A DNA stretch of 64,000 bases. Origin: Streptomyces griseoflavus (GTDB taxonomy: Bacteria > Actinomycetota > Actinomycetes > Streptomycetales > Streptomycetaceae). This document shows, in pieces, positions 35,119 to 46,171 of the stretch; position 1 is the first letter of the stretch, and each line of letters starts with the position of its first letter. The notes beneath the pieces were generated by a model that did no database searches, was not told where the DNA came from, and saw nothing but the letters and a program-made list of their open reading frames with translations. The position numbers and the translations under genes are program-made. Location of the stretch: NCBI RefSeq assembly GCF_014649995.1, contig NZ_BMUC01000007.1:62001-126000 (forward strand), given 5' to 3'.

Positions 35119-36383
35119 CCACCGACTACCACAGCCTCCTCGCCCGGCAGGAGGCCATGCGTCTGCGTGACCGGCTGCGCGCCCCCGCCGGGCACGTGGC
35201 ACCCCACGCCTCCCCGGCCACCGCGGCGGCCGGCCTCCCGGCCCTGCCCGCCGGGCCCGCGGACGCGGAGGCGATCGTCCGCGACATCGCCCGGGTCACG
35301 CCCTTCAGCGCGCTCATCGAGCACCTCTACGACGTCATGTTCGAGCGGCACCCGTACCTGCGGCAGCTGTTCCCCGCCTCGATGGAGTTCCAGATGGCCC
35401 ACCTGGAGCGGGCCTTCCGGTACCTGATCGAGAGCCTGGACCGCCCCGACGAGGTGACCGCCTCCTTCACCCGCCTCGGCCGCGACCACCGCAAACTCGG
35501 TGTGCTCCCGGTGCACTACGAGGTGTTCGAGGAGGCGCTCCTGGAGGCGCTCCAGCGGCAGGCCGGCGGACGGCTCGGGGACGACGTCACGGGCGCGTGG
35601 CTGCGCATGGTGCGGTTCGCCGCCGCGGCCATGGTGCGGGGCGCGAACGACGCGCTCGGCGAACCGGCCTACTGGAGCGGCACGGTGACGTCCCACCAGC
35701 GCCGCCGCCCCGACCTCGCCGTTCTCCGCCTCCGCCCGTCCGAGCCGTACCCCTGCCTGCCCGGCCAGTACGTCAGGCTGCAGAGCCCGCTGCTCCCGCA
35801 CACCTGGCGCCCGTACACCCCGGCCGGCCTGCCCGGGACCGACGGCGAACTGGAGTTCCACATCCGGCGCACCGGCTCCGGCGGTGTGAGCGACGCCCTG
35901 GTGACCGGCACCGGCGTCGGCGACACCCTGCTGCTGGGCCCGGCCCAGGGCACCACCACCCTGGGGGACGACCCCGTGCGGGACGTGCTGATCGTGGCCG
36001 GCGGCACCGGCTGGGCCACGGCGAGGGCGCTGCTGGAGGACCTGGCCGCGCGCCGCGTCCCGGGCCGCTCGGCGCACCTGTTCCTCGGCGCCCGTACCGC
36101 CGGCGACCTGTACGACGAGCCGGCGCTCGCCCGGCTGGAGAACCGCTGCCCCTGGCTGCGGGTGGTCCGGGTGACCGAGGACGGCTCCGGCCCGTGCGAG
36201 CCCGGGTCCGTCGGCGCGGCGGTCGCCCGGCACGGCGACTTCACCGGGCACGTCACCTACGTCAGCGGCCCGCCCGCCATGGTCACCGCGGTGACCCGGC
36301 ACCTCGCCGCACTCGGGCTGCCCGCCGACCGCGTCCGGCACGACCCGGTCCCCGACCGCCCCCTGGCCGTGCTCACCCCCTGA
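35115..36383 (+). CDS. Flavohemoglobin-like oxidoreductase (globin + FAD/NAD reductase)
   Basis: About 422 residues. The globin domain (about 55-190) has LIEHLYDVMFERHPYLRQLFP, where the Tyr aligns with the B10 Tyr of flavohemoglobins, and RLGRDHRKLGVLPVHY, where His125 is the probable heme ligand. The reductase half has VLRLRP, RPYTPAG (FAD binding), then a NAD-binding loop VAGGTGWATARALLE and a late YVSGPPAMV. Flavohemoglobins oxidise nitric oxide to nitrate. An unusual N-terminal extension of about 50 residues precedes the globin. GTG 35115 is the preferred start but its binding site is weak. Confidence 0.85.
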   Translation: MTTDYHSLLARQEAMRLRDRLRAPAGHVAPHASPATAAAGLPALPAGPADAEAIVRDIARVTPFSALIEHLYDVMFERHPYLRQLFPASMEFQMAHLERAFRYLIESLDRPDEVTASFTRLGRDHRKLGVLPVHYEVFEEALLEALQRQAGGRLGDDVTGAWLRMVRFAAAAMVRGANDALGEPAYWSGTVTSHQRRRPDLAVLRLRPSEPYPCLPGQYVRLQSPLLPHTWRPYTPAGLPGTDGELEFHIRRTGSGGVSDALVTGTGVGDTLLLGPAQGTTTLGDDPVRDVLIVAGGTGWATARALLEDLAARRVPGRSAHLFLGARTAGDLYDEPALARLENRCPWLRVVRVTEDGSGPCEPGSVGAAVARHGDFTGHVTYVSGPPAMVTAVTRHLAALGLPADRVRHDPVPDRPLAVLTP

Positions 36384-37152
36384 AGAAGTCCGCCAGCACC
36401 GGAGCCAGGACATCCGGTTCCACCATGTGGGTCTGTCCCCCCAGGGCGCGGTACGTGCCCCGGGGGACCGCCTCCGCGATCGCCCGCGCGGCCTCACGCA
36501 TCCACGCCGGGCTCGCGTCCCCCGCGATCGACAGCACCGGCACCCCGATCCCCGCCAGCAGCTCGCGCGGCACGCTCCCGTCGCCCATCACGGCGTCGTC
36601 GTACGCCAGGCTCGCCGCCATCGACTCCATCGCGGCCCACATCGGGGACTGCCGGGCACCCCGGATGACCGCCTCGCCCAGCCCGGTCAGCCGCAGGAAG
36701 AGCTCCACCGCGTCCCCGCGCCGCCCCTCCGCGAGCGCCGCAGTCAACTCCCCGGTGTACCGGGCGCGTTCGTCCAGGTCCTCCGCCGACGTCGCGAACG
36801 GCGTCTCGTACACGGCGACATGGCGCACCGGGAGTCCGCTCGCCGCCGCCCTGAGCGCCAGCGCGCCCCCCGAGGACACGCCGTACAGCGCCGCCTCGCC
36901 GCCCACCGCCTCGATCAGCGCCGCCAGGTCCTCGACCTCGCGCTCCACCGCGTACGGCGCCGTGTCACCGCTCGCGCCCCGGCCCCTGCGGTCGTACACG
37001 ACCACCCGGAACCGCTCCGACAGAGGAGCCGCCAGCGGCGCCACCGTGGCCCCCGTCGACATCGCACCGCTGACGAGGACGATCGCGGAGCCCCGGCCGG
37101 CACTCTCGTACGCCAGGGAGGTGCCGTCGCGCGAAGTGATGTTCTTGTCCAT
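36373..37152 (-). CDS. Alpha/beta hydrolase
   Basis: 259 residues. Opens MDKNITSRDGTSLAYESAGRG, then VVVYDRRGRGASG, the nucleophile elbow YGVSSGGALAL and a late GGQTHMVEPD that probably carries the catalytic histidine, with the acid likely in VLSIAGDASPAW. Substrate unknown. The ATG at 37152 follows no strong Shine-Dalgarno. The 3' end overlaps the flavohemoglobin gene by 11 bases in a convergent arrangement. Confidence 0.88.
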   Translation of the reverse strand: MDKNITSRDGTSLAYESAGRGSAIVLVSGAMSTGATVAPLAAPLSERFRVVVYDRRGRGASGDTAPYAVEREVEDLAALIEAVGGEAALYGVSSGGALALRAAASGLPVRHVAVYETPFATSAEDLDERARYTGELTAALAEGRRGDAVELFLRLTGLGEAVIRGARQSPMWAAMESMAASLAYDDAVMGDGSVPRELLAGIGVPVLSIAGDASPAWMREAARAIAEAVPRGTYRALGGQTHMVEPDVLAPVLADFFRG

Positions 37153-37253
37153 GTCTCGACAGACTGCCGCACGGTGCGAAGTTCGTCGGGGAGGCGGGCG
37201 GCGCGTCCGCCGATCACAACCCTTCTACGCGACCCTCCACGCGATCGGCGCCG

Positions 37254-37577
37254 TCAGCCGACTTCCACGTCGTAGAAGCACAGGTGGTCCCTGATCTCCG
37301 CGACGGCCGCCTTCGGCTCCGGGTACGCCCAGACCAGGTCCGCCGCGTCCGGCAGGGACCAGTACGAGGCGGTGCCCTTGAACGGGCAGTGCGTGTGCGT
37401 CGCGGACGGCGTCAGCAGACCGAGCCGGACGTCCTCCGGCGGGATGTAGTAGCGGGCGGGACAGCCCGTCTCGTGCAGCACCAGCGCCCGGTCGCTCTCC
37501 GCCAGCACCTGCCCGTCGCGCACGACACGCACCCGCCGGTCACTGGGCTCGACGGTGATGCGGTGGCCCTTGGTCAT
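37254..37577 (-). CDS. DUF427 family protein
   Basis: 107 residues. Family pattern: RVRVVRDGQVLAES, ALVLHETGCPARYYIPPEDV, THCPFKGTASYWSL and a late AEIRDHLCFYDVEV. The family is small and beta-rich. Some members are called nucleotidyltransferase-like, but the function is not established. ATG 37577 begins MTKGHRI with GAGCG upstream. About 100 bases separate it from the hydrolase gene on the same strand. Confidence 0.85.
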   Translation of the reverse strand: MTKGHRITVEPSDRRVRVVRDGQVLAESDRALVLHETGCPARYYIPPEDVRLGLLTPSATHTHCPFKGTASYWSLPDAADLVWAYPEPKAAVAEIRDHLCFYDVEVG

Positions 37578-37650
37578 GATCGCTCCTCACGAGTAGCCGA
37601 CTCGCTGATGACAGCGCACGCTGGAGCGGAGTTCTTCCCGAGGAGGTCCC

Positions 37651-38454
37651 ATGGGAGCCCAGAACACCGACAGGAACCGGGGAACTCTCGCCCACCGCGC
37701 CCGGTACGCCCTGGGCCACCCCCGCCGCGTCCCCGCCCACGCGCGGCGCGCCCTGCGGGACACCTGGCTGCGGCTGCTCCACCGCGACCACGTCGCCTAC
37801 TACCGCGCGGTCATGGCCTCCGACGCCGCCCGCAGCGCCGAGGCGGCCGTCGGCCACAACCCCTCCCGCGACCAGTGGGCGCGCATCGGCCGGATGCAGT
37901 TCGACTACCTGGTCCGGCACGGCCTGCGGCCCCACCACCGGATGCTGGACATCGGCTGCGGCAACCTCCGCGCGGGGCGCCTGTTCATCGACCACCTGGA
38001 CCCCGGCCACTACTACGGCATCGACATCTCGCCGCACATCCTGCTCGCCGCCCAGGACACCCTCGTACGCGACGGACTCCAGGCCAAGCTGCCCCACCTG
38101 ACCCTCGCCGACGACCTCACCCTCGCCTTCCTGCCCGAGGGCCACTTCGACGTCGTGCACGCGCACAGCGTCTTCTCGCACTCGCCCCGGCACGTCGTCG
38201 AGGAGTGCTTCGCGCACGTCGGCCGGGTGCTGGCGCCCGGCGGGTTCTTCGACTTCACCTTCGACCGCACCGAGGGCGAGGAGCACCAGGTGCTGCACGA
38301 GGACTTCTACTACCGGACCGGGACGCTGGCGGAGCTCGCCGCCGGGTACGGCCTGGCGGCGCGGTTCATGGACGACTGGGAGGAGCTGCCGCACCGGCAG
38401 TCGAAGATGCGGCTGACCGCGATGTCCGACCGGACCCGTACCGTGGGTCCGTGA
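37651..38454 (+). CDS. SAM-dependent methyltransferase, class I
   Basis: 267 residues. After a basic N-terminal half (ALGHPRRVPAHARRALRDTW), the SAM-binding motif I is HRMLDIGCGNLRAGRLFIDHL, then YYGIDISPHIL and FDVVHAHSVFSHSP, a complete class I fold. Acceptor unknown; the basic region may contact nucleic acid or lipid. ATG 37651 follows CGAGGAGG. Its stop overlaps the GTG of the next gene (GTGA), so the two are translationally coupled. Confidence 0.85.
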   Translation: MGAQNTDRNRGTLAHRARYALGHPRRVPAHARRALRDTWLRLLHRDHVAYYRAVMASDAARSAEAAVGHNPSRDQWARIGRMQFDYLVRHGLRPHHRMLDIGCGNLRAGRLFIDHLDPGHYYGIDISPHILLAAQDTLVRDGLQAKLPHLTLADDLTLAFLPEGHFDVVHAHSVFSHSPRHVVEECFAHVGRVLAPGGFFDFTFDRTEGEEHQVLHEDFYYRTGTLAELAAGYGLAARFMDDWEELPHRQSKMRLTAMSDRTRTVGP

Positions 38455-38990
38455 ACATCTGCGTCTTTCTCTCCGCCGCCGACCTCGACGACCGCTACAC
38501 CGGACCCGCGCGGGACTTCGCACGGCTGCTCGGCAAGGGCGGGCACACCCTGGTCTGGGGCGGCTCCGACACCGGGCTGATGAAGGTCGTCGCCGACGGG
38601 GTGCAGGAGGCGGGCGGCCGGCTGTGCGGCGTCTCCGTGGAATTCCTCGCGGCGAAGGCACGCGACGGCGTCGACGAGATGGTGATCGCGGGGGACCTCG
38701 CCGAGCGCAAGCGGCTGCTGCTGGAGAAGGCCGACGCCGTCGTCGTCATGGTCGGCGGCACCGGCACCCTCGACGAGGCGACCGAGATCCTGGAACTGAA
38801 GAAGCACGGGCACACCGAGAAGCCGGTGGTGCTGCTGAACACCGCGGGGTTCTACGACGGGCTCAAGGAGCAGTTCCGCCGCATGGAGGACGAGGGCTTC
38901 CTGCCCCGCCCGCTCACCGACCTGGTGTTCTTCGCCGAGGAGCCGGTGGGCGCGCTGGCCTACCTGGAGGAGAGCCTGGGCGTGGAGTGA
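38451..38990 (+). CDS. LOG-like Rossmann-fold protein (TIGR00730-type)
   Basis: 179 residues from GTG 38451, overlapping the methyltransferase stop by 4 bases. LOG signature MVGGTGTLDEATEILELKK, a version of PGGxGTxxE with Val for Pro, plus GGSDTGLMKVVADGV and ERKRLLLEKADAVVV. LOG enzymes cleave cytokinin nucleotides to free base and ribose 5-phosphate, or act on related nucleotides; the bacterial substrate is uncertain. The lack of the N-terminal CxxG start is ordinary for this subgroup. Confidence 0.85.
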   Translation: MNICVFLSAADLDDRYTGPARDFARLLGKGGHTLVWGGSDTGLMKVVADGVQEAGGRLCGVSVEFLAAKARDGVDEMVIAGDLAERKRLLLEKADAVVVMVGGTGTLDEATEILELKKHGHTEKPVVLLNTAGFYDGLKEQFRRMEDEGFLPRPLTDLVFFAEEPVGALAYLEESLGVE

Positions 38991-39008
38991 GCGTCCGGTG
39001 ATGCGAGC

Positions 39009-39707
39009 ATGGCGGACATGGCTACACATGTGATCACCGGAGCGGGCTCCGGCATCGGCGCGGCCGTCGCCCGCCGTCTGCACGCGCGCGGCGACGACCT
39101 CGTGCTGCACGCGCGGGACGCGGGCCGGGCGAAGGAACTGGCGGCCGAGTTCCCCGGTGCCCGCACCCTCGTCGGCGACCTCGCCGACCCCGACCGGCTG
39201 AGCTGGGCCTTCTCCCACCAGTCGCTCCCCGACCGGGTGGACTCCCTCCTCCACGTCGCCGGCGTGGTCGACCTCGGCCCGGTCGGCGAGCTGACCCCGA
39301 AGACCTGGCGCCACCAGCTCAACGTCAACCTCCTGGCGCCCGCCGAACTGACCCGGCACCTCCTGCCCCAGCTCCGCGCCAGCCGCGGCCACGTGCTCTT
39401 CGTCAACTCCGGCGCCGGCCTGAACGCCCACGCCGACTGGTCCGCGTACGCGGCCTCCAAGCACGGCCTGAAGGCCCTCGCCGACTCGCTGCGCCACGAG
39501 GAGCACGGCAACGGGGTACGGGTCACCTCCGTCTATCCCGGCCGCACGGCGAGCCCCATGCAGGCCAAGGTCCACCAGCAGGAGGGCAAGGACTACGACC
39601 CCGGCAAGTGGATCGACCCCGAGTCCGTCGCCACGACGATCCTGACGGCCCTGGACCTTCCGAGGGACGCCGAGATCAACGACCTCACCGTACGGCCCGG
39701 GCGCTGA
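39009..39707 (+). CDS. Short-chain dehydrogenase/reductase
   Basis: 232 residues. NAD(P)-binding TGAGSGIGAAVARRL, VNSGAGL with the catalytic Ser, and YAASKHGLKALADSLRHE with YxxxK. The substrate is unknown; the segment around TSVYPGRTASPMQ may shape the active site. ATG 39009 is used, but ATG 39018 (MATHVITGAG) is equally likely; no binding site clearly favours either. It follows the LOG-like gene by 18 bases. Confidence 0.9.
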   Translation: MADMATHVITGAGSGIGAAVARRLHARGDDLVLHARDAGRAKELAAEFPGARTLVGDLADPDRLSWAFSHQSLPDRVDSLLHVAGVVDLGPVGELTPKTWRHQLNVNLLAPAELTRHLLPQLRASRGHVLFVNSGAGLNAHADWSAYAASKHGLKALADSLRHEEHGNGVRVTSVYPGRTASPMQAKVHQQEGKDYDPGKWIDPESVATTILTALDLPRDAEINDLTVRPGR

Positions 39708-39711
39708 CGAG

Positions 39712-39790
39712 CGGCCCGTCCGGCGTTCGAGGGCGGGGCCGGTAAGGGGGTCCGGGGGCGCGGCCCCGGGACGGGAGGGGGAGGGGCGGC
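39712..39790 (+). repeat. Streptomyces intergenic repeat, third copy
   Basis: CCCGTCCGGCGTTCGAGGGC at 39714 followed by GGGGCCGG, AGGGGGTCCGGGGGC and GCGGCCCCGGGACGGGAGG matches the copies at 30092 and 30206. The interior can form a strong G/C hairpin (GGGGGCGCGGCCCC). It lies between the SDR stop and the MetE-like start and may end the upstream transcript. Confidence 0.75.
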
Positions 39791-39836
39791 GGGGGGCGAA
39801 AACCCCCTGCCGCGAGGCCGACCGTACGCTTCTCGC

Positions 39837-40844
39837 GTGAGCGAAAACAGCCAGCCCCTCTTCGGCCCCGCCACCGGCGTCGGCTCCCTGCCGGGCGGCG
39901 ACGCCCGGGAAGCCGCCAGGACGGTCACCGGCAGCTTCGAGGACTTCCCCCACCTCCCCGAGCTCCCCGCCCGCGGCCCCGGCGCCGACATGATCGGCCG
40001 CACCGCCGGCCTGCTCGTGGAGCTGTACGCCCGGGTCGAACCCAGCGGCTGGCGCATCGGCGACCACCCCGGCCGCGACACCAGGCGCGCCCGCTCCTGG
40101 CTCGGTGAGGACCTCGACGCGCTGGAGGAGTTCACCCAGGACTACCAGGGCCCGCTCAAGGTCCAGGCCGTCGGCCCCTGGACCCTCGCCGCCGCCCTGG
40201 AGCTCAGGAACGGCGAGTCCGCCCTCTCCGACCCCGGCGCCTGCCGCGACCTCGCCGCCTCCCTCACCGAAGGGCTCCGTCTCCACCTCGCCGAGCTGCG
40301 GCGGCGCATCCCCGGCGCCCGCCCCGTGCTCCAGCTCGACGAGCCCTCCCTCACCGCCGTCCTGCGCGGTCAGGTGCGCACCGCGAGCGGCTACCGCACC
40401 CACCGCGCGGTGGACCGGCAGATCGTCGAGGCGACGCTGCGCGACGTCGTCGGGGTTCACGACGGCGGGCCCGTCGTGGTCCACTCGTGCGGAGCGGACG
40501 TCCCCTTCGCCCTGCTGCGCCGGGCCGGCGCGGCGGCGGTCTCCTTCGACTTCTCCCTCCTCACCGAGCGTGACGACGAGGCGATCGGGGAAGCGGTGGA
40601 GGGCGGGATGCGGCTGTTCGCCGGTGTCGTCCCGGGCACGGACGGCCCACTGTCCGACCCGGGCGGTAGCGTCATGGGTGTCAGGACGCTCTGGCGCAGG
40701 CTGGGGCTGCGGCCGGGACTCCTCCCGGAGGCGGTCACCCTCACTCCGGCGTGCGGACTCGCGGGGGCTTCTCCCGCGTACGCGCGCTCGGCCTACGCAC
40801 ACTGCGTCCGGGCGGCGAGATCCCTCGCGGACAACCCAGAGTAA
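39837..40844 (+). CDS. MetE-like methionine synthase family protein (C-terminal-type domain only)
   Basis: 335 residues, too short for MetE, which has two barrels and about 750 residues. Recognised by TGVGSLPGGD, a single zinc-type barrel with VVHSCGADVPF and LTPACGLAGASP, which supply Cys ligands, and LDEPSLTAVL. Stand-alone proteins of this kind are common in actinobacteria and are presumed methyltransferases, possibly using a corrinoid protein or other methyl donor. GTG 39837 follows TACGCT (39825-39830) by only 6 bases and has no binding site, so the mRNA is probably leaderless. ligA follows 15 bases later. Confidence 0.85.
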   Translation: MSENSQPLFGPATGVGSLPGGDAREAARTVTGSFEDFPHLPELPARGPGADMIGRTAGLLVELYARVEPSGWRIGDHPGRDTRRARSWLGEDLDALEEFTQDYQGPLKVQAVGPWTLAAALELRNGESALSDPGACRDLAASLTEGLRLHLAELRRRIPGARPVLQLDEPSLTAVLRGQVRTASGYRTHRAVDRQIVEATLRDVVGVHDGGPVVVHSCGADVPFALLRRAGAAAVSFDFSLLTERDDEAIGEAVEGGMRLFAGVVPGTDGPLSDPGGSVMGVRTLWRRLGLRPGLLPEAVTLTPACGLAGASPAYARSAYAHCVRAARSLADNPE

Positions 40845-43055
<2,211 letters not shown>

Positions 43056-43314
43056 CGGTTGAAGGCCACCCGATCGGCGCATACCAGATGCATACGGGTG
43101 GCTGGGGCGCATTCGGGCAACCGTCGGCGACCGGTGCCCGTGGAAGCCGTCCGCGGCCTACTGTTGAGAGGTGCGCCCGCCGTGCCCAGCTGCGGTCGGG
43201 GCGACCCCGCGCCCGCGAAGGGCCAGGGGAAGGGCTTTCCACCGCGGAGCCGCTGAGGGTTGTCGGGCATCGGGCCGCGTGGCGCGGGCACCGCCGGCTG
43301 TGAGAGGGACGGGA

Positions 43315-45579
43315 ATGGAACCGACCGAGAGCGCCGCCACGGGCTCACGGCTGCGCCTGCGCCGCATGGCGGTCGCGTGGCGGCGCGGCCGTGGGGACGG
43401 GCGGCCCGCGGGGCCGCCGGGCGCACGGGCACGCACCGGCGACGGCCTCGCGGACGGGCGCGGCGCCGTACCGCCGGCCGCCGGGCACGGACCCCGGCTG
43501 TCCGCGTCACTGTCGGCGTCACTGTCCGAGGCGGACGCCGAACGGCACCCGTCCTGGCCCGCGTTGCCCACCGCGGTCGTCGCGGCGGCCGGCTTCGTGC
43601 TCGGCGCCGGCTTCCTGCGGGCCTTCACCGGCGGACACGCGCTCTTCCCGTCCGGGACCGTCGGCTGGTCCCTGGCCGTGCTGACCGGGATCATCGTCGG
43701 GCATCTGGTGATGCTGGGCCGCTCCCGCTGGTGGGGCGGCACCGGCTCCGGCGCCGCCCTCACCCTCGCCGTGCTCATGCTGTACGGCTGGATCGCGGCC
43801 GTACTGGTCAGCCTCACCGTCGTCGTGCTGGTCGGTGTCGCCCGGCGGGGCCGCTGGCGGCAGGGCGTGCTGCAGGGCTCGGTGGACCTGCTCGGCATCG
43901 GCGCGGGCGCCCTGGTGCTGGCCGCGTTCGGCTGTGTGCCGTCCGTCGAGTCGCCGTCGACCCCCGACACCTGGACCCCGTACACCGCCCCCGGGGTGGT
44001 GCTCCTCGCCGCGGTCTATCTCACGGTCACCCGCGGGCTGTTGTGGTATCTCAACACCCCCCGCGCGGGGCTGCCGACCGTGGCCCGCAGCGCCCTGGTC
44101 CGGCAGGGGCTGGTCGCGGTCGCCCTGCTCGGCATAGCGCCCCTGGTGTGTGTCGTCGCCGACGCCAAGCCGGTGCTGCTGCCGCTCTTCTCCATCCCGC
44201 TGATCGCCCTCGACTCCACCCTGTGGATCGCCCGCGCGCGGGCCGAGGAGCAACTGCGCGATCCGCTCACCGGGCTGCCCAACCGGCAGTGGCTGCAGGA
44301 ACGCATCTGGACCGCGCTGGACGACGCGGAGCGGATCGGCGTGCGGTCCGCGCTCATGCTGATCGACCTGGACCGGTTCCGGTCGGTCAACGACACGCTC
44401 GGGCATCTCGCCGGTGACCGGCTGCTGTTGCAGATCGCCGACCGGCTGAGAGCCGCGCTGCCGCGCGGGGCGGAGGCCGCGCGGCTCGGCGGTGACGAGT
44501 TCGCCGTCTTACTGCCCGTCGCCGACTCCACCACGTCCGCGACCCGCGTCGCCCGCGGTCTCGTCGCCGCCCTCAGCTCCCCGCTCGACCTCGACGGCCT
44601 CACCCTGGTCCTGGAGGCGAGCGCGGGAGTCGCCGTGTTCCCGGACCACGCGATCGACGCGGAAGGGCTGCTGCGGCGGGCGGACGTGGCGATGTACCAG
44701 GCCAAGCGGGACCGCACGGGCGTCGAGGCGTACGAGTCCAAGCGCGACTCCAACACCCCCGACCGGCTGGGGCTGCTGGGCGATCTGCGCCGGGCGCTGG
44801 ACGCCCGCGAGGTGGAACTGCACTACCAGCCCAAGGTGCGCTTCGACGGACAGGTCTCCGGTCTCGAGGCACTGGTGCGGTGGGTGCATCCGGAGCGGGG
44901 CAAGGTGCCGCCGGACGAGTTCATAGCGATCGCCGAGTCGTCCGGGCTGATGCCGCACCTCACCGAGTACGTACTGGAGACGGCGCTCGGGCAGGTCGCC
45001 GAGTGGCGCGCCCAGGGCCTGTTCGTCCCGGTGGCCGTCAACGTCTCGCCGCGCGACGTCCACACCCCCGGCTTCGCCGGTTCCGTCGCGGCGCGGCTGG
45101 CCCGGCACGGGGTGCCGGCGGGAGCGCTCCAACTGGAGATCACCGAGCACGTGCTGCTGGAGGACCCGCAGCGCGCGGCGGACACCCTCAACGCGCTGAC
45201 CGGGCACGGGGTGAAGATGTCCCTGGACGACTTCGGGACCGGGTACTCCTCGCTGGTGCACCTGCGGCGGCTGCCGGTGAGCGAGCTGAAGATCGACCGT
45301 TCGTTCGTGGCGCGGCTGGCCATCGACACCGAGGACGCGGAGATCGTGCGGTGCACCATCGACCTCGCGCACTCCCTGGGGCTGCTCGTGGTGGCGGAGG
45401 GCGTCGAGGACGACGAGACCTGGGAGCGGCTGCGGGACCTGCGCTGCGACGCGGTGCAGGGCTGGCTGGTCGCCGCGGCGATGCCGCCCGAGGAGACGAC
45501 GGCCTGGCTGCTGGCCCGCGGCTCCCGGGGCTGGGTACGCACCGCCGCCGCACTGCCGGCCGCGGCGACCGACGAGTGA
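43315..45579 (+). CDS. rmdB: c-di-GMP phosphodiesterase/GGDEF-EAL membrane protein (RmdB-like)
   Basis: 754 residues from ATG 43315. An Arg-rich N-terminus is followed by about seven hydrophobic helices (roughly residues 85-315), then a GGDEF domain with RLGGDEF at 390-396 and an EAL domain with EAL at 518-520. The EAL set looks intact: EALVRW, the Asn in VAVNVSP, EITEHVLLED, LDDFGTGYSSL, LKIDRSFV, AEGVED and VQGW. Gene context (beside ligA and gatCAB) matches S. coelicolor RmdB (SCO5495), a c-di-GMP phosphodiesterase affecting development. Whether the GGDEF domain makes c-di-GMP or only regulates is not shown here. Confidence 0.88.
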   Translation: MEPTESAATGSRLRLRRMAVAWRRGRGDGRPAGPPGARARTGDGLADGRGAVPPAAGHGPRLSASLSASLSEADAERHPSWPALPTAVVAAAGFVLGAGFLRAFTGGHALFPSGTVGWSLAVLTGIIVGHLVMLGRSRWWGGTGSGAALTLAVLMLYGWIAAVLVSLTVVVLVGVARRGRWRQGVLQGSVDLLGIGAGALVLAAFGCVPSVESPSTPDTWTPYTAPGVVLLAAVYLTVTRGLLWYLNTPRAGLPTVARSALVRQGLVAVALLGIAPLVCVVADAKPVLLPLFSIPLIALDSTLWIARARAEEQLRDPLTGLPNRQWLQERIWTALDDAERIGVRSALMLIDLDRFRSVNDTLGHLAGDRLLLQIADRLRAALPRGAEAARLGGDEFAVLLPVADSTTSATRVARGLVAALSSPLDLDGLTLVLEASAGVAVFPDHAIDAEGLLRRADVAMYQAKRDRTGVEAYESKRDSNTPDRLGLLGDLRRALDAREVELHYQPKVRFDGQVSGLEALVRWVHPERGKVPPDEFIAIAESSGLMPHLTEYVLETALGQVAEWRAQGLFVPVAVNVSPRDVHTPGFAGSVAARLARHGVPAGALQLEITEHVLLEDPQRAADTLNALTGHGVKMSLDDFGTGYSSLVHLRRLPVSELKIDRSFVARLAIDTEDAEIVRCTIDLAHSLGLLVVAEGVEDDETWERLRDLRCDAVQGWLVAAAMPPEETTAWLLARGSRGWVRTAAALPAAATDE

Positions 45580-45868
45580 CCCGGCCCGCCCGCGGGAGGG
45601 CCGGCCGGTGCGTCGGCGGAGGGCCCTCGTCCTGATCGCCGCCGGGCCGCCGCGCACGGTGCCGGCGCGCCCGCACCCGCCCGAGGCGACGCGCGGGGCC
45701 GTGGCGCCCGCCGCCGACGCGGGACGGTGACGACGGTCACGTCGCGGGCGGTCTTTCCGCGCCGCACGACACCGGGGACCGGTCGCGGGCAAACCGTTTA
45801 CCGGGCACGGCGCCCCGCCCCATAGGATTGGCCCCAAACCACACACACTCACCCCAGAGGATCGCTGC
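45580..45868 (+). promoter_or_regulatory. Upstream region of gatC
   Basis: 289 bases without a gene between the RmdB-like stop and gatC. The last 100 bases are the probable promoter: TAGGAT at 45823-45828 is a possible -10, about 40 bases before gatC, and the surrounding GTTTACC is the only AT-richer patch. I do not see a convincing -35. Confidence 0.4.
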
Positions 45869-46165
45869 ATGCCTGGCATCACGCGCGAGGAGGTCGCCCA
45901 CCTCGCCCGGCTGGCGCGTCTGGAGCTGAAGCCCGAAGAGCTCGACCACTTCGCAGGCCAGCTCGACGACATCATCGGCGCGGTCGCCCGCGTCAGCGAG
46001 GTCGCCGACCAAGACGTACCGCCGACCTCGCACCCGCTCCCGCTGACGAACGTCATGCGGCCGGACGAGGTCCGTCCCTCGCTCACCCCCGAGCAGGCGC
46101 TCTCCGGCGCCCCGGCCCAGGAGCAGCAGCGTTTCAAGGTGCCGCAGATCCTGGGGGAGGAGTAA
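45869..46165 (+). CDS. gatC: Aspartyl/glutamyl-tRNA amidotransferase subunit C
   Basis: 98 residues, typical size. [20 protein letters not shown] opens the GatC helix pair, [14 protein letters not shown] follows, and the C-terminal strap has the usual [17 protein letters not shown], which wraps GatA. The subunit stabilises the GatAB complex that converts Glu-tRNA(Gln) or Asp-tRNA(Asn) to the amide form. GAGG lies 8-9 bases upstream. gatA begins 6 bases after its stop, so the genes are one operon. Confidence 0.96.
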   Translation: MPGITREEVAHLARLARLELKPEELDHFAGQLDDIIGAVARVSEVADQDVPPTSHPLPLTNVMRPDEVRPSLTPEQALSGAPAQEQQRFKVPQILGEE

Positions 46166-46171
46166 TTCGCC

